63,947 nt of DNA from Mariaggregatimicrobium sp964498785 (GCA_964498785.1 CAZCJL010000028.1:1-63947); one strand, 5' to 3'. Positions 52,082-61,395 are shown, numbered from the stretch's first letter. The notes: generated by a model from the sequence alone, not told the origin. Translations and numbers: made by a program.

Positions 52082-53291
52082 ACCAACAATTTTATTCGTC
52101 CCATCAAAATATAATCATTGGCTTATATATTTACCTCTTTTAGATACTTTGAAAAATGCGGGTGTTAATATGGAGTTTGTATTCTTAAAGGGATTTTTTG
52201 ATGTGGAAAATAAACCGGATGAAGATGTAATAAGAAACATAAAAACATGGACTCCTGATATTTCAATTGAGAAAATCCCTCGATATAAAATTAATAAGAT
52301 AAACTTTTCAGAAAGATATTTACTACCACAGTGGAAAAAATATTTGCAAACTATCAAAAAAGGTATCTTAGTTATTGCACAGGATGGTGGCGCAATTCAA
52401 AGATTAATTTTGAGAGAAGCAAAAAAAATCGGAATTAAAAGTGTTGCAATCCAAGATGGCTTTTTTGTATCTCTGCCTGGAAAGTTTGGTTGGTCTTTAG
52501 AAAGTAAAAAAAAACGTTTCATAAAACAAATTCTAAGTTATACCTCCTCTGAAAAATATTTACATAAAGCCTTTGGTGCTATTTCTGATTATTGGGGTCT
52601 ATATGGATTTGCTGTAAAAGATCGGCTTGTTCAGAATTGTCATTCAAAATTTACGGAAGCAAGAGTTATTGGTAGCCCGCGTCACGCTTTTTTCAAAGAA
52701 AAGGTAAAAAGTACAATAATTGAAAAAGATAGCCAGCAATTCAAAATCGTTTGTTTGCCATCCACCTTCCCGATGTATGGGGATAAGCAACTATATACAA
52801 GCCAAGATGAATCTTTAAAGTGGCTTGTTGAAAATTGTTTGAATATAAGGAATAATAAAGGCTTAGATATTATTATTGATTTAAAAGTAAAACGAGGTTA
52901 TGATAATCAAATAAAGCTTTATAACCGATTGTTGGATAATTCTATCGTTACAATAAAGAGTGGAGAAACAAATATAGTAAGACTAATTGCTGAGGCGGAC
53001 CTTGTTGTAACTACAGGTAGCACCGCCGCCCTGGAAGCAGCGGTCTGTAACAAGCCAGTTATACAAATTATGCATCCTTATTTAGCTAAACGGTTGACTT
53101 TGATATCAGGATTACCAACTGCCAACAGTAAAGAAGAAGTGTATCATTTAATAGAAAATGTTATTAAATCCGGTGCAGAATTTTGCACAACATATTCATC
53201 TAAAGTAAGCAATGAAATTGCTGATATTGATCATGATTGGGATTCGATTAAAATGACAAGTAATTGGCTGTTAGAGATTTTAAATGAATAA
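52074..53291 (+). CDS. Predicted GT-B-fold glycosyltransferase
   Basis: 405 residues from the ATG at 52074, which overlaps the end of the DUF268 gene by eight bases; the longer open frame reading back into that gene is not supported. KPTILFVPSKYNHWLIYLPLLDTLKNAG, ILVIAQDGGAIQRLILREAKKIGIKSVAIQDGFFV, ARVIGSPRHAFFKEK and the donor-site EADLVVTTGSTAALEAAVCNKPVIQIMHP match the layout of CDP-glycerol transferase/UDP-GlcNAc 2-epimerase-like GT-B proteins. The exact family is not recognised and the substrate is unknown. Confidence 0.65.
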   Translation: MDKPTILFVPSKYNHWLIYLPLLDTLKNAGVNMEFVFLKGFFDVENKPDEDVIRNIKTWTPDISIEKIPRYKINKINFSERYLLPQWKKYLQTIKKGILVIAQDGGAIQRLILREAKKIGIKSVAIQDGFFVSLPGKFGWSLESKKKRFIKQILSYTSSEKYLHKAFGAISDYWGLYGFAVKDRLVQNCHSKFTEARVIGSPRHAFFKEKVKSTIIEKDSQQFKIVCLPSTFPMYGDKQLYTSQDESLKWLVENCLNIRNNKGLDIIIDLKVKRGYDNQIKLYNRLLDNSIVTIKSGETNIVRLIAEADLVVTTGSTAALEAAVCNKPVIQIMHPYLAKRLTLISGLPTANSKEEVYHLIENVIKSGAEFCTTYSSKVSNEIADIDHDWDSIKMTSNWLLEILNE

Positions 53292-53317
53292 CAACCTTTG
53301 GCAAAGTTATTATTAGA

Positions 53318-54853
53318 ATGGAAGACTGGAAATCAGATAAAAGGCGGGGGAGCTGGAAGTATTTACTGCCGATCGACAGAAAAAGTCAGGTAGTGTTTTT
53401 AGGAGGGAATGTAGGTGAAATCATTAGTCTAAGCATGTCTGTTGAACAAGTTTATGTACTTACAGATAATAATTATTATTATGATATCCAAAAAAGATTA
53501 TCTAGCTTTAACAACATAAATTTTATACATTATGATAACTCTAAGATAATAGAAAAACTTGACCACCTAGATATATTAATTATTGATACAACCTTTTTTC
53601 AAAAATTAGAATTGACAAAATTGTTTCATGCCAATATTAAGAAGCTATCAAAAGCGCGAGCAATTTTAATTAGTTTTAATAGGAATATATTTTCAATAAA
53701 GGCATTTAAGTCTTTAAGATCATCTATTAAAACGATTTATAAAAACAAAACGAAATATATACCTTTACCTTCGTATCAGTTTTATAGGCTTATAATACCA
53801 GCAGAAATTGCCTCCGTAATTGTAGCATCTTTTAAACTTCATACCACAATCCCATTAATATCACGGCTAAAAAAAAAAATTATTACATTGGTAGCAGAAA
53901 AAAAAATACTTCCGTATGTTACTCATAATTTTGAAATAAGTTATAGAAACGGGATTACACATAGCTTGAAACAATACTTTCAGAATAAACTTAATGTCAA
54001 TGATGTACAGATAGCTATTTATTGTGGAGCTATGGGGAATAGTTCTAAAGCGACATTACAGTTAATGAATAGTCGTGGCGGTGTGATTGGATTTGCGAAG
54101 ATTGCTGATAATAAGATCGCTGCTTCTTATCTAGAGAATGAAGCACAGGTTTTAATGAAGTTGAAAGAATTATCGTTGAAATATGGATATGTCCCAACTC
54201 TAATAGATTATGATGTTTGGGAAGGACATTTTGTTACTATACAAAATATTCCTGTAAAGAAATTGAGCTTCAGCGGAAATTCGCTTACGAAAACGCATAT
54301 TAATTGGCTGATAGATATTCATGATATTACATTGATAAAAAAAAGAATAACGCAAACGGAGTTCTGGAGTGAATTATCTGTTCGTTTAGAAAGTGTGTCA
54401 AAATATCAATATAAAAAAGTGCTGTATAATCTTTTTGATTCGATCAGGTCAACACTTGAAAATATCATATTGCCTTTTTCTTTATGTCATAGAGACTTTG
54501 TTCCATGGAATACCTATAAAACAAGAGAAGGATTGTATGTCTTCGATTGGGAATGGGCTAAATTCAATTATCCACCTTTATTTGATTGTTTTCATTTCAT
54601 TGTTCAGTCTAGACGATTAATTAAAAAGGATTCCATGGAAAAAATTTATCAAAATATATTTATTAATAACACTAAAAACAATAAAATGTTGTTAGAAATT
54701 AGTGATTTATATGAGATAGAACATAGGTACCTAGAGTCGCTATTTTTATTATATTTGTTAGATCGTTTATTTTTAGATATTGAAAACCAAAATGATCACA
54801 AACCGTTTCAGGTCTGGTATCCCTTCTTAAGCAGGCTTATTAAAAACCTGTAA
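53318..54853 (+). CDS. Methyltransferase-like domain fused to an APH-type kinase
   Basis: 511 residues. The C-terminal half (about 225-511) is an aminoglycoside-phosphotransferase/choline-kinase fold: IDIHDITL, the catalytic loop SLCHRDFVPWNTY (H-x-D-x4-N) and metal-binding VFDWEWAKFNYPPLFD. The N-terminal half (KRRGSWKYLLPIDRKSQVVFLGGNVGEIISLSM...LDHLDILIIDTTF) has the strand order of a class I methyltransferase, but its SAM loop is weak. The layout recalls WbdD, the methyltransferase-kinase that caps O9a chains and sets their length in a Wzm/Wzt system, though WbdD uses a different kinase family. Here a Wzt with a glycan-binding domain is present, so a capping role is plausible. Not demonstrated. 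Confidence 0.72.
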   Translation: MEDWKSDKRRGSWKYLLPIDRKSQVVFLGGNVGEIISLSMSVEQVYVLTDNNYYYDIQKRLSSFNNINFIHYDNSKIIEKLDHLDILIIDTTFFQKLELTKLFHANIKKLSKARAILISFNRNIFSIKAFKSLRSSIKTIYKNKTKYIPLPSYQFYRLIIPAEIASVIVASFKLHTTIPLISRLKKKIITLVAEKKILPYVTHNFEISYRNGITHSLKQYFQNKLNVNDVQIAIYCGAMGNSSKATLQLMNSRGGVIGFAKIADNKIAASYLENEAQVLMKLKELSLKYGYVPTLIDYDVWEGHFVTIQNIPVKKLSFSGNSLTKTHINWLIDIHDITLIKKRITQTEFWSELSVRLESVSKYQYKKVLYNLFDSIRSTLENIILPFSLCHRDFVPWNTYKTREGLYVFDWEWAKFNYPPLFDCFHFIVQSRRLIKKDSMEKIYQNIFINNTKNNKMLLEISDLYEIEHRYLESLFLLYLLDRLFLDIENQNDHKPFQVWYPFLSRLIKNL

Positions 54854-54884
54854 GTTTATCATTACATAATTGAAGATTTATTAC

Positions 54885-56279
54885 ATGGAAAATAATATTA
54901 ATCTACCATCTCTGAATATTAAAAATTTACCAGAGGAAATTTATACAAATAAAATTCATGACTTTTTAAAAAAACTATTTGACAACCTTGATAGAAATGG
55001 CTGTAAGTATTGCATTTTACACGGTCACGACAGTATTCCCATAGAGATCACTACTGATTTAGATATTGTGGTAGACCGCAATCCCCTTAAGCTCCGATTA
55101 ATGATAGAGGAAGCAGGGAATGAAACAGGCTTCAAATTGTATCAGATGATTAGATATGACACTCCTTACTCTTACGCTATTTATCTGTATACGCAATATA
55201 ACGACCAATTCCCAAAGTTTATCAAACTAGATGTCTTATATGATTTTTGCAGGCTTAATAAATATCATCTTGATAGCAAGAGTTTATTGAAGCATCGAAA
55301 AAAAATAGTTGATTGTTATGTGTTGGATACATCATTTCAACTGTGCTATCTACTTATTAAAAGAATTGTTAAGGGAAAGATAAGCAATAAACAATGGATA
55401 GAAATTAAAGATTTATATCGAAAATCAGCTACTGAGATATTTGATTTGCTAAATAAATATATAGGTAAAAAAAGAGCTATCCAAATACTAAAAATTATTG
55501 ATGGGGACAATGTATCGGAGTTTAAAGAGAAGATAAAGTTATATCGGTCAAGCTTGATAATAAAAAGGTTCACTCGCAAGCCGCATTCTATAATGCTCTA
55601 TCTCTATTTTTTTGTAAGTCGAATGTATGAACGTATCCGATATCCATCAGGTCTAATAATAGCATTTGTTGGTCCGGATGGTTCTGGAAAATCTACGATT
55701 GCTGAAAAGGCAATCAAAAACTGTGAACAAGGTTTCTGGAGTGTTAAATACACACATTGGAGACCTAATTTCCTACCACCTTTAAGAAAGTTATTAAGGA
55801 GAAATTTCGCGAACACATTAATTCCGCATGGAGAAAGTATAGAAAAATCCTGTGGCACATTTGTTTCTTTGATTAGGTTTTTTTATTACCTATTTGATTT
55901 TATGTTTGGATTTTTTCCAAAATTGTGGATACCTAAAATACGTACAACTCTTGTTGTGTTGGATAGGTATTATTGTGATTTTTTAGTTGATCCGAAAAGG
56001 TATGGGCTTAAGTTGCCTCGAATGCTGTTTAAGATTTTTAATTATATTGTTCCACAACCTGATATAATATTTTTTATTAGTGGGTCATCAAACGAAATTT
56101 TCAAGAGAAAGCAAGAGTTGTCTATTAATGAAATATCAAGACAATTGGAATCTTATAGAAAAATTTTTATGAATAGATCTAATGTTGTAACTATAGACAA
56201 TAATCGTCCTCTTGGATCTGTGGCAAAAGAAGTAACAACAATGTTATTGAATTATAAAAGCAAAAAAATTTTAGCTTAA
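54885..56279 (+). CDS. Nucleotidyltransferase-like / thymidylate-kinase-like fusion
   Basis: 464 residues from ATG 54885 (an in-frame TTG at 54870 is possible). The N-terminal part has KYCILHGHDSIPIEITTDLDIVVD and a later KLDVLYD, giving the D-x-D...D pattern of the nucleotidyltransferase fold. The C-terminal part (from about 260) is a P-loop kinase of the thymidylate-kinase type: IIAFVGPDGSGKSTIAEKAI, VVLDRYYCDFLVDPKRYGLKLP (the DRY-like segment) and PDIIFFISG. Together with the preceding kinase fusion it forms a recurring pair in polysaccharide loci. A role in phosphorylating or nucleotidylating a glycan or its donor is possible. Function not established. Confidence 0.7.
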   Translation: MENNINLPSLNIKNLPEEIYTNKIHDFLKKLFDNLDRNGCKYCILHGHDSIPIEITTDLDIVVDRNPLKLRLMIEEAGNETGFKLYQMIRYDTPYSYAIYLYTQYNDQFPKFIKLDVLYDFCRLNKYHLDSKSLLKHRKKIVDCYVLDTSFQLCYLLIKRIVKGKISNKQWIEIKDLYRKSATEIFDLLNKYIGKKRAIQILKIIDGDNVSEFKEKIKLYRSSLIIKRFTRKPHSIMLYLYFFVSRMYERIRYPSGLIIAFVGPDGSGKSTIAEKAIKNCEQGFWSVKYTHWRPNFLPPLRKLLRRNFANTLIPHGESIEKSCGTFVSLIRFFYYLFDFMFGFFPKLWIPKIRTTLVVLDRYYCDFLVDPKRYGLKLPRMLFKIFNYIVPQPDIIFFISGSSNEIFKRKQELSINEISRQLESYRKIFMNRSNVVTIDNNRPLGSVAKEVTTMLLNYKSKKILA

Positions 56280-56318
56280 TAATACAGATACTAATTTTAT
56301 ATTGGCGAAGTGCAAATA

Positions 56319-57557
56319 ATGAAAATACTCATTTCAGCTTATGCATGTGAACCACACAAAGGATCTGACCCCCAAGTAGGTTGGAAAATTGTGAATTTAG
56401 CCTCAAAATGTCATGAAATTTGGGTGCTCACACGAAAAAATAATCGACCTTTCATTGAAACTTATTTAAGTGATAATAATGATCCAAATATCCATTTTGT
56501 CTATATTGATTTACCGGGTTGGATGAGATTCTGGAAAAGGGGGGTCCGTGGTTTTTATTTTTATCATATACTTTGGCAATTGGCCGCCTTTTTTTTTGCC
56601 TTAAGGTTACACAAAATTCATAAATTTGATTTGGCGCATCACGCAACTTTTGCGAATATATGGGAGCCGAGTTTATTTTCTTTTCTTCCAATACCATTCG
56701 TTTGGGGACCAGTTTTTGGTGTAAAATCAATTCCAAAAGAATTTTATTCAGAAATTGGATGTAAAGGTGCTATTCAAGAACAATTAAGAAAAATATTTTA
56801 CTTTTTGGGAAGATATGTTAATCCTTTAACGAGATATAGTTACAATAAAGCGAAATCAATTATTATTACGGGACAAGTAGCTCACGACTTATTTCCTAAA
56901 AAATATTCATACAAATTAGTCAAATGGGTTTTCTCTGGGGGGCTGTGTTTTAAGGGGCATTCAAAGAAAAAGGTGGACAATAAGGATCCTTTTGTGATAG
57001 TGACTGCATCGCGATTAGTCTATCGTAAAGGAGTAAGACTCACGATTAGATCTTTTGCTCAATATTTAAAAACATATAATGAAAACGCTCTTTTAAAGAT
57101 AATTGGAGATGGAAGCGAGTTTGATGCTTTGCATAAAATTGTAAACGAATTAAAAATTGAGGATAATGTTAGTTTTTTAGGATGGCTTGATTCAGAGAAA
57201 TTGATTAATGAATTGGTAAGTAGTGATGTATTCCTTTATTTGAGTCTGAGAGAAACTCCAATACCCTCAATTTTGAATGAGGCTATGTCTTTAGGACTCC
57301 CCATTATAACTTTGGATATTCCAGGCTTACAAGAACTTTATTATCAGAATGTTGGAATTAAGATAAGTGCCTCAGCACCAGATGATGCAATAAAAAAAAC
57401 CGCAAAAGCGCTTAAATTACTTCATGATGATTATGGGTTACGAGCAAAGATGGGTAATAACGCAAAAAAGCTAATTAATTTGTATACGTGGGAAACAAAG
57501 GAAGATGAATTAAATAGAATCTATAATTCAGCAGTGAATTTTGTTAACCGAAAATGA
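56319..57557 (+). CDS. GT4 family glycosyltransferase
   Basis: 412 residues from ATG 56319; a GTG nine bases upstream is also in frame but the family starts with MKILISAYACEPHKGSDPQVGW. Further markers: HHATFANIWEPSLFSFLPIPFVWGPVFG, FVIVTASRLVYRKGVRLTIRSFAQ, LGWLDSEKLINELVSSDVFLYLSLRETPIPSILNEAMSLGLPIITLDIPG with the donor-binding E-x7-E-like region. It belongs to the group in which the glycine loop is GSEPGxGW-like. Sugar unknown. Confidence 0.88.
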   Translation: MKILISAYACEPHKGSDPQVGWKIVNLASKCHEIWVLTRKNNRPFIETYLSDNNDPNIHFVYIDLPGWMRFWKRGVRGFYFYHILWQLAAFFFALRLHKIHKFDLAHHATFANIWEPSLFSFLPIPFVWGPVFGVKSIPKEFYSEIGCKGAIQEQLRKIFYFLGRYVNPLTRYSYNKAKSIIITGQVAHDLFPKKYSYKLVKWVFSGGLCFKGHSKKKVDNKDPFVIVTASRLVYRKGVRLTIRSFAQYLKTYNENALLKIIGDGSEFDALHKIVNELKIEDNVSFLGWLDSEKLINELVSSDVFLYLSLRETPIPSILNEAMSLGLPIITLDIPGLQELYYQNVGIKISASAPDDAIKKTAKALKLLHDDYGLRAKMGNNAKKLINLYTWETKEDELNRIYNSAVNFVNRK

Positions 57558-57597
57558 GAATTTTTATTGTAATCAAAGAATAATAGATGATAAAAGT

Positions 57598-58806
57598 ATG
57601 AAAATACTACAACTTCATAATAAATATCAGATTCGAGGAGGTGAGGACGGGGTTGTTGAAAGAGAAAAAGAGCTATTAGAAAAAAACGGTCACTTAGTGC
57701 TTTGCTATCTACGCGATAATAACGAAATAAAGGATTTTTCATTAAAAGATAAGATAAAATATTTTTGGAAGGTCTCTTGGTCAAAAGAATCGTATGAAAG
57801 TGTAAAGAAATATATACAAAAATTTAGACCCGATGTGGCTCATTTTCATAATTTATTTCCTCTAATAACTCCTTCAGCCTACTATGCATGTATCGATGGG
57901 GGGGTACCTGTCGTTCAAACATTGCATAATTATCGGTATATTTGTCCAGGAGCTCAATTATTACGAAAAAGAAGAGTATGTGAAAAATGTATAAATCATA
58001 ACTTATTTTACGCTTCCTTACACCGCTGTTACAGAAATTCAATTTTTCAAACCTATGCAGTTGTTCGGATGCTAAAATTTCATAGAAAGATCGATACTTG
58101 GGCCACTAAGGTTAATGCATTTATTGCTCTAACAAACTTCTCGAAATATAAATTTATTGAAGGGGGGTTACCCTCTAATAAACTATTTGTGAAACCAAAT
58201 TTTTTCCCTTGTACAGAGAAACCAATTGAGAAAGAAGGGAGTTTTTGTATTTTTTTAGGAAGACTTTCAGAAGAAAAAGGTGTTATTACGCTTATTAAAT
58301 CTTATAAGCAACTTCAATTACAAAAAGGTAAAATTTTACCCTTAAAAATTGTGGGCGATGGTCCACAAAAGACCAATTTAGAAAAGATTGTAAAAAATGA
58401 AAGTATAATGAATATCGAATTTGTGGGAAATTTATCTTCCAAAAAAGTATTTTCATATTTGCGGGATTCGGCATTTGTGATTCTTCCTTCAATCTGGTAT
58501 GAGGGATTTCCATTAGTAGTAGTAGAAGCGTTTGCTCATGGTAAACCAGTTATCGCGTCTCGAATTGGTTCTCTTGGTGAGATTGTGACTGATGGACAAA
58601 CTGGACTTCATTTTGAGCCAGGAAAGTTTGAATATTTAAGTGATAAAATTAAGTATCTATCGAATAATAAGTTACAAAGAGTTATAATGGGTAGGAATGC
58701 TAGAAAAGAATTTGAACAAATATATTCTTCAAAAAGAAATTATGATTTATTAATGGAGATTTATTGTTCTGCAATAAAAAATTTTAAAATGAGGAACGAT
58801 AGTTAA
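57598..58806 (+). CDS. GT4 family glycosyltransferase with Cys-rich acceptor domain
   Basis: 402 residues from ATG 57598; the longer open frame begins inside the previous gene and is rejected. MKILQLHNKYQIRGGEDGVVEREKELLEKNGH is a common start in this group. A cysteine cluster follows (YICPGAQLLRKRRVCEKCINHNLFYASLHRCYRNS), typical of a GT4 subgroup and possibly a metal site. Donor domain: FCIFLGRLSEEKGVITLIKSYKQL and FVILPSIWYEGFPLVVVEAFAHGKPVIASRIGSLGE with E-x7-E. Sugar unknown. Confidence 0.9.
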   Translation: MKILQLHNKYQIRGGEDGVVEREKELLEKNGHLVLCYLRDNNEIKDFSLKDKIKYFWKVSWSKESYESVKKYIQKFRPDVAHFHNLFPLITPSAYYACIDGGVPVVQTLHNYRYICPGAQLLRKRRVCEKCINHNLFYASLHRCYRNSIFQTYAVVRMLKFHRKIDTWATKVNAFIALTNFSKYKFIEGGLPSNKLFVKPNFFPCTEKPIEKEGSFCIFLGRLSEEKGVITLIKSYKQLQLQKGKILPLKIVGDGPQKTNLEKIVKNESIMNIEFVGNLSSKKVFSYLRDSAFVILPSIWYEGFPLVVVEAFAHGKPVIASRIGSLGEIVTDGQTGLHFEPGKFEYLSDKIKYLSNNKLQRVIMGRNARKEFEQIYSSKRNYDLLMEIYCSAIKNFKMRNDS

Positions 58807-58808
58807 AT

Positions 58809-59978
58809 TTGAAAATATTGATGATAAATCACAATGTTGTAGGAACCGGCACTTATAGAAGATGTTTTGGATTTGCAAAGTCTTTGGTTGCTTTTGGACA
58901 TCATGTAACTATTTACACGACATCACGATCGAAAAAAATTAAAATTGAAAAGGTAATTGATAGCGGGGTAGAAATTTTCCTGTTTCCGGATTTGTTAATT
59001 GGAAAGCTTCGGAATGGATTCTGTCCATGGAATATATTAAATAGAATATTGTTTGGGATGAAAAAGAAATATGATATAGTACATGCTTTTGATTCTCGAC
59101 CTAATGTAATTTTACCAGCATTACTTTATTCAAAATATCATAGTATCCCTCTCATCATAGATTGGGCAGATTGGTGGGGGAGAGGTGGCACGATTAATGA
59201 ACGTTCAAGTAAGTTTTTCCTGTGGACGCTTGCCTGGATTGAAACCCTTTTTGAAGAAAAATTTCGACGTTTTGCTGATTTTGCTACAGTGATATCCTGT
59301 TCATTGAAGCTAAGGTTAATTAGATTAGGATTTAATCCAGAGAAAATTATTGTCTTAAGACATGGTGCCAACGTAGGTGAGATAAAAGTACTTGCTCAAG
59401 ATAAGTCGAAGATAGAACTTGGTTTGAACAAAAATAAAAATAAATTATTGGGCTACCTTGGCGTTTTATTACCTGGAGATGCAACTCTTCTTTTTGAGTC
59501 TTTCAAACATTTAAAGAAACAGAATCAAAATATTCAACTTTATCTAATTGGAAATACAAAAATTAATTTAGGCCGATATTGTGATGAAAAAGATGATATC
59601 ATTTTAACGGGACCATTATCATATAATAAGGTTAATTTATATCTCAGCGCGTGTGATGTTTTACTATTACCATTAAAAAATTCTATCGCTAGCAATGGAC
59701 GTTGGCCTTCAAAGATTAATGACTATTTGGCTGCCGGAAAAGCCATTGTAGCAACTGATACTGGGGATGTCGGAAAAATTTTAAGAGAAAACAAAATTGG
59801 AACACTTGCACATGATAATCCAGTTCAATTTGCAAGGGAAATACAAAAACTATTGTTTGATTTCAAGCAAAGAAATTGTTTAGAGATTAATGCTAGAAAA
59901 TATGCAGAACAGTATTTAGACTGGGATTTTTTAACTACCAAATTATTAAAAATTTATAGAAAATATAGCCTAAAATAG
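58809..59978 (+). CDS. GT4 family glycosyltransferase
   Basis: 389 residues with a TTG start (MKILMINHNVVGTGTYRRCFGFAKSLVAFGHHVTIYTT is the expected GT4 opening; GAGGAACG lies upstream). PLIIDWADWWGRGGTINERSSKFFLWTLAWIETLFEEKFRRFADFATVISC and LLPLKNSIASNGRWPSKINDYLAAGKAIVATDTGDVG (the R-x-P-x-K-x-x-DY donor motif) place it in GT4. It is the last gene of the long locus and is followed by a 143-bp gap containing a new promoter. Confidence 0.88.
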   Translation: MKILMINHNVVGTGTYRRCFGFAKSLVAFGHHVTIYTTSRSKKIKIEKVIDSGVEIFLFPDLLIGKLRNGFCPWNILNRILFGMKKKYDIVHAFDSRPNVILPALLYSKYHSIPLIIDWADWWGRGGTINERSSKFFLWTLAWIETLFEEKFRRFADFATVISCSLKLRLIRLGFNPEKIIVLRHGANVGEIKVLAQDKSKIELGLNKNKNKLLGYLGVLLPGDATLLFESFKHLKKQNQNIQLYLIGNTKINLGRYCDEKDDIILTGPLSYNKVNLYLSACDVLLLPLKNSIASNGRWPSKINDYLAAGKAIVATDTGDVGKILRENKIGTLAHDNPVQFAREIQKLLFDFKQRNCLEINARKYAEQYLDWDFLTTKLLKIYRKYSLK

Positions 59979-60075
59979 TGATTATAACTTTTAGGTAAAA
60001 ATATAACTTTTGCTAAAATTCAACTTAAAAGAGCGGTGAAATTTGCTACAAATAAGTAAAAACCGCCTCTTACTC

Positions 60076-60104
60076 TTGAGTTCGACCATGAATTTCTGTA
60101 TATT
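60076..60104 (+). promoter_or_regulatory. Promoter of the wlbA-like gene
   Basis: TTGAGT (60076-60081), 17 bp, TATATT (60099-60104) followed by G. The start would be about 60111, only about ten bases before the ATG at 60122, so the message would be nearly leaderless. An imperfect AAGAGCGGT/ACCGCCTCTT stem lies just upstream (60029-60071). Confidence 0.55.
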
Positions 60105-60121
60105 GTAAGCAAGCCAATAAA

Positions 60122-61096
60122 ATGAAAAAATTTAAGCCAAAAAACTTCGCTTTAATCGGCGTGGCCGGCTATATCGCGCCGCGGCATCTGAAAGCGATTA
60201 AAGATACCGGCAATAACCTCGTGGCTGCTATGGACGTTTCTGATTCTGTCGGGATTTTAGACCGCTATTTCGATGATGTGGATTTTTTCACGGAGTTCGA
60301 ACGCTTCGACCGCCATGTGGATAAACTAAGGCGTAAGGATCAGGGACGGGAGATTCATTACGTGGGCATCTGTTCCCCCAATTATTTGCATGACGCCCAC
60401 ATGCGATTCGCGCTCAGGAACGGCGCCCATGCCATCTGTGAAAAGCCGCTGGTGCTCAATCCCTGGAATCTGGATGCTCTGGAAGAATTGGAGACGTCGT
60501 ATGAGCACAAGATTTATAATGTGCTGCAGTTGCGGGTACATCCAACCATTCAGGCTTTAAAAGAAAGGGCAAAAAAAGAGGCGACCAAAAAACAGAAATC
60601 AACCATTGACCTGACCTATATTACATCGCGGGGCAAGTGGTATTTTTATTCATGGAAAGGGATTTTGGAAAAATCCGGCGGCGTGGCTACCAATATCGGG
60701 ATTCATTTTTTCGATATGCTGTTGTGGATTTTCGGGAAGGTGCAGTTTTCCGAGGTGCATTATGCAGACCCCAAAAAAATGAGCGGATTTCTGGAATTGG
60801 AGCGGGCGAATGTGAGATGGTTTTTATCGCTGGATAAAAATGATTTACCTGAGGATTGTAAGACATCAGGTAAGCCCACGTTCCGCAGTCTGGTTATCGA
60901 TAATGAGGAAGTGGAGTTCTCCGAGGGTTTTACGGACTTGCACACCAAAATTTATGAGGATATTTTAGCCGGCGGCGGATTTGGGATTGCAGATGCGAGG
61001 CCATCAATTGAGTTAGCGTATCAGATTCGCCATGCGAAGCCGACGGGTGTGAAGGGGTATTATACGCATCCGCTTATTCATAAGGGAAATTATTAG
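60122..61096 (+). CDS. wlbA: UDP-N-acetyl-2-amino-2-deoxyglucuronate 3-dehydrogenase (WlbA/WbpB type)
   Basis: 324 residues of the Gfo/Idh/MocA family, strongly matching WlbA/WbpB: FALIGVAGYIAPRHLKAIKDTGN at the NAD fold, FFTEFERFDRH, ICSPNYLHDAHMRFALRNGAHAICEKPLVLNPWNLDALEELE with the catalytic Lys, LQLRVHPTIQALK, and GGVATNIGIHFFDMLLW with the catalytic His. It oxidises UDP-GlcNAcA at C3 in the route to UDP-ManNAc(3NAc)A-type acidic sugars. The partner genes (6-dehydrogenase, aminotransferase, acetyltransferase, 2-epimerase) are not in the window. It is distinctly more G+C-rich than the glycosyltransferases before it and has its own promoter, so it looks separately acquired. Confidence 0.92.
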   Translation: MKKFKPKNFALIGVAGYIAPRHLKAIKDTGNNLVAAMDVSDSVGILDRYFDDVDFFTEFERFDRHVDKLRRKDQGREIHYVGICSPNYLHDAHMRFALRNGAHAICEKPLVLNPWNLDALEELETSYEHKIYNVLQLRVHPTIQALKERAKKEATKKQKSTIDLTYITSRGKWYFYSWKGILEKSGGVATNIGIHFFDMLLWIFGKVQFSEVHYADPKKMSGFLELERANVRWFLSLDKNDLPEDCKTSGKPTFRSLVIDNEEVEFSEGFTDLHTKIYEDILAGGGFGIADARPSIELAYQIRHAKPTGVKGYYTHPLIHKGNY

Positions 61097-61249
61097 GGAT
61101 TTCAAAAATCAAAGTTCGTTAATCCGTGTTTGTAAGATCAAGTTCGGGAATTAATTTTAATTTTGATGATAGTTCGTTTAATTTAGAAAATTTTTCAATC
61201 GTCCCTTGCGGGACGAAATTGTGTGGGTGAAAAATTTTCCCACCATTGA

Positions 61250-61395
61250 ACAGGCTGTCCAGGAACTTTGATATCGTAGGGAAAACCCTTGCGAAGGTTT
61301 CGCGACAACACAATATTTAGATAAATTCATGAATATGTATCAATATACAGTTTGTCCCGTTTTGAAAAACCTTCGCAAGGGTAGTTCGTGGACAC
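61250..61395. repeat. Second copy of the CCTTGCGAAGG palindromic element, with separated arms
   Basis: CAGGCTGTCC-GGAACTTT at the left, then CCTTGCGAAGGTTT (61287-61300) and AAACCTTCGCAAGG (61367-61380) separated by 66 bases. In the copy at 25684-25712 the same arms are one base apart. The right arm is followed in both by GTAG and then CGTGG. Confidence 0.6.
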
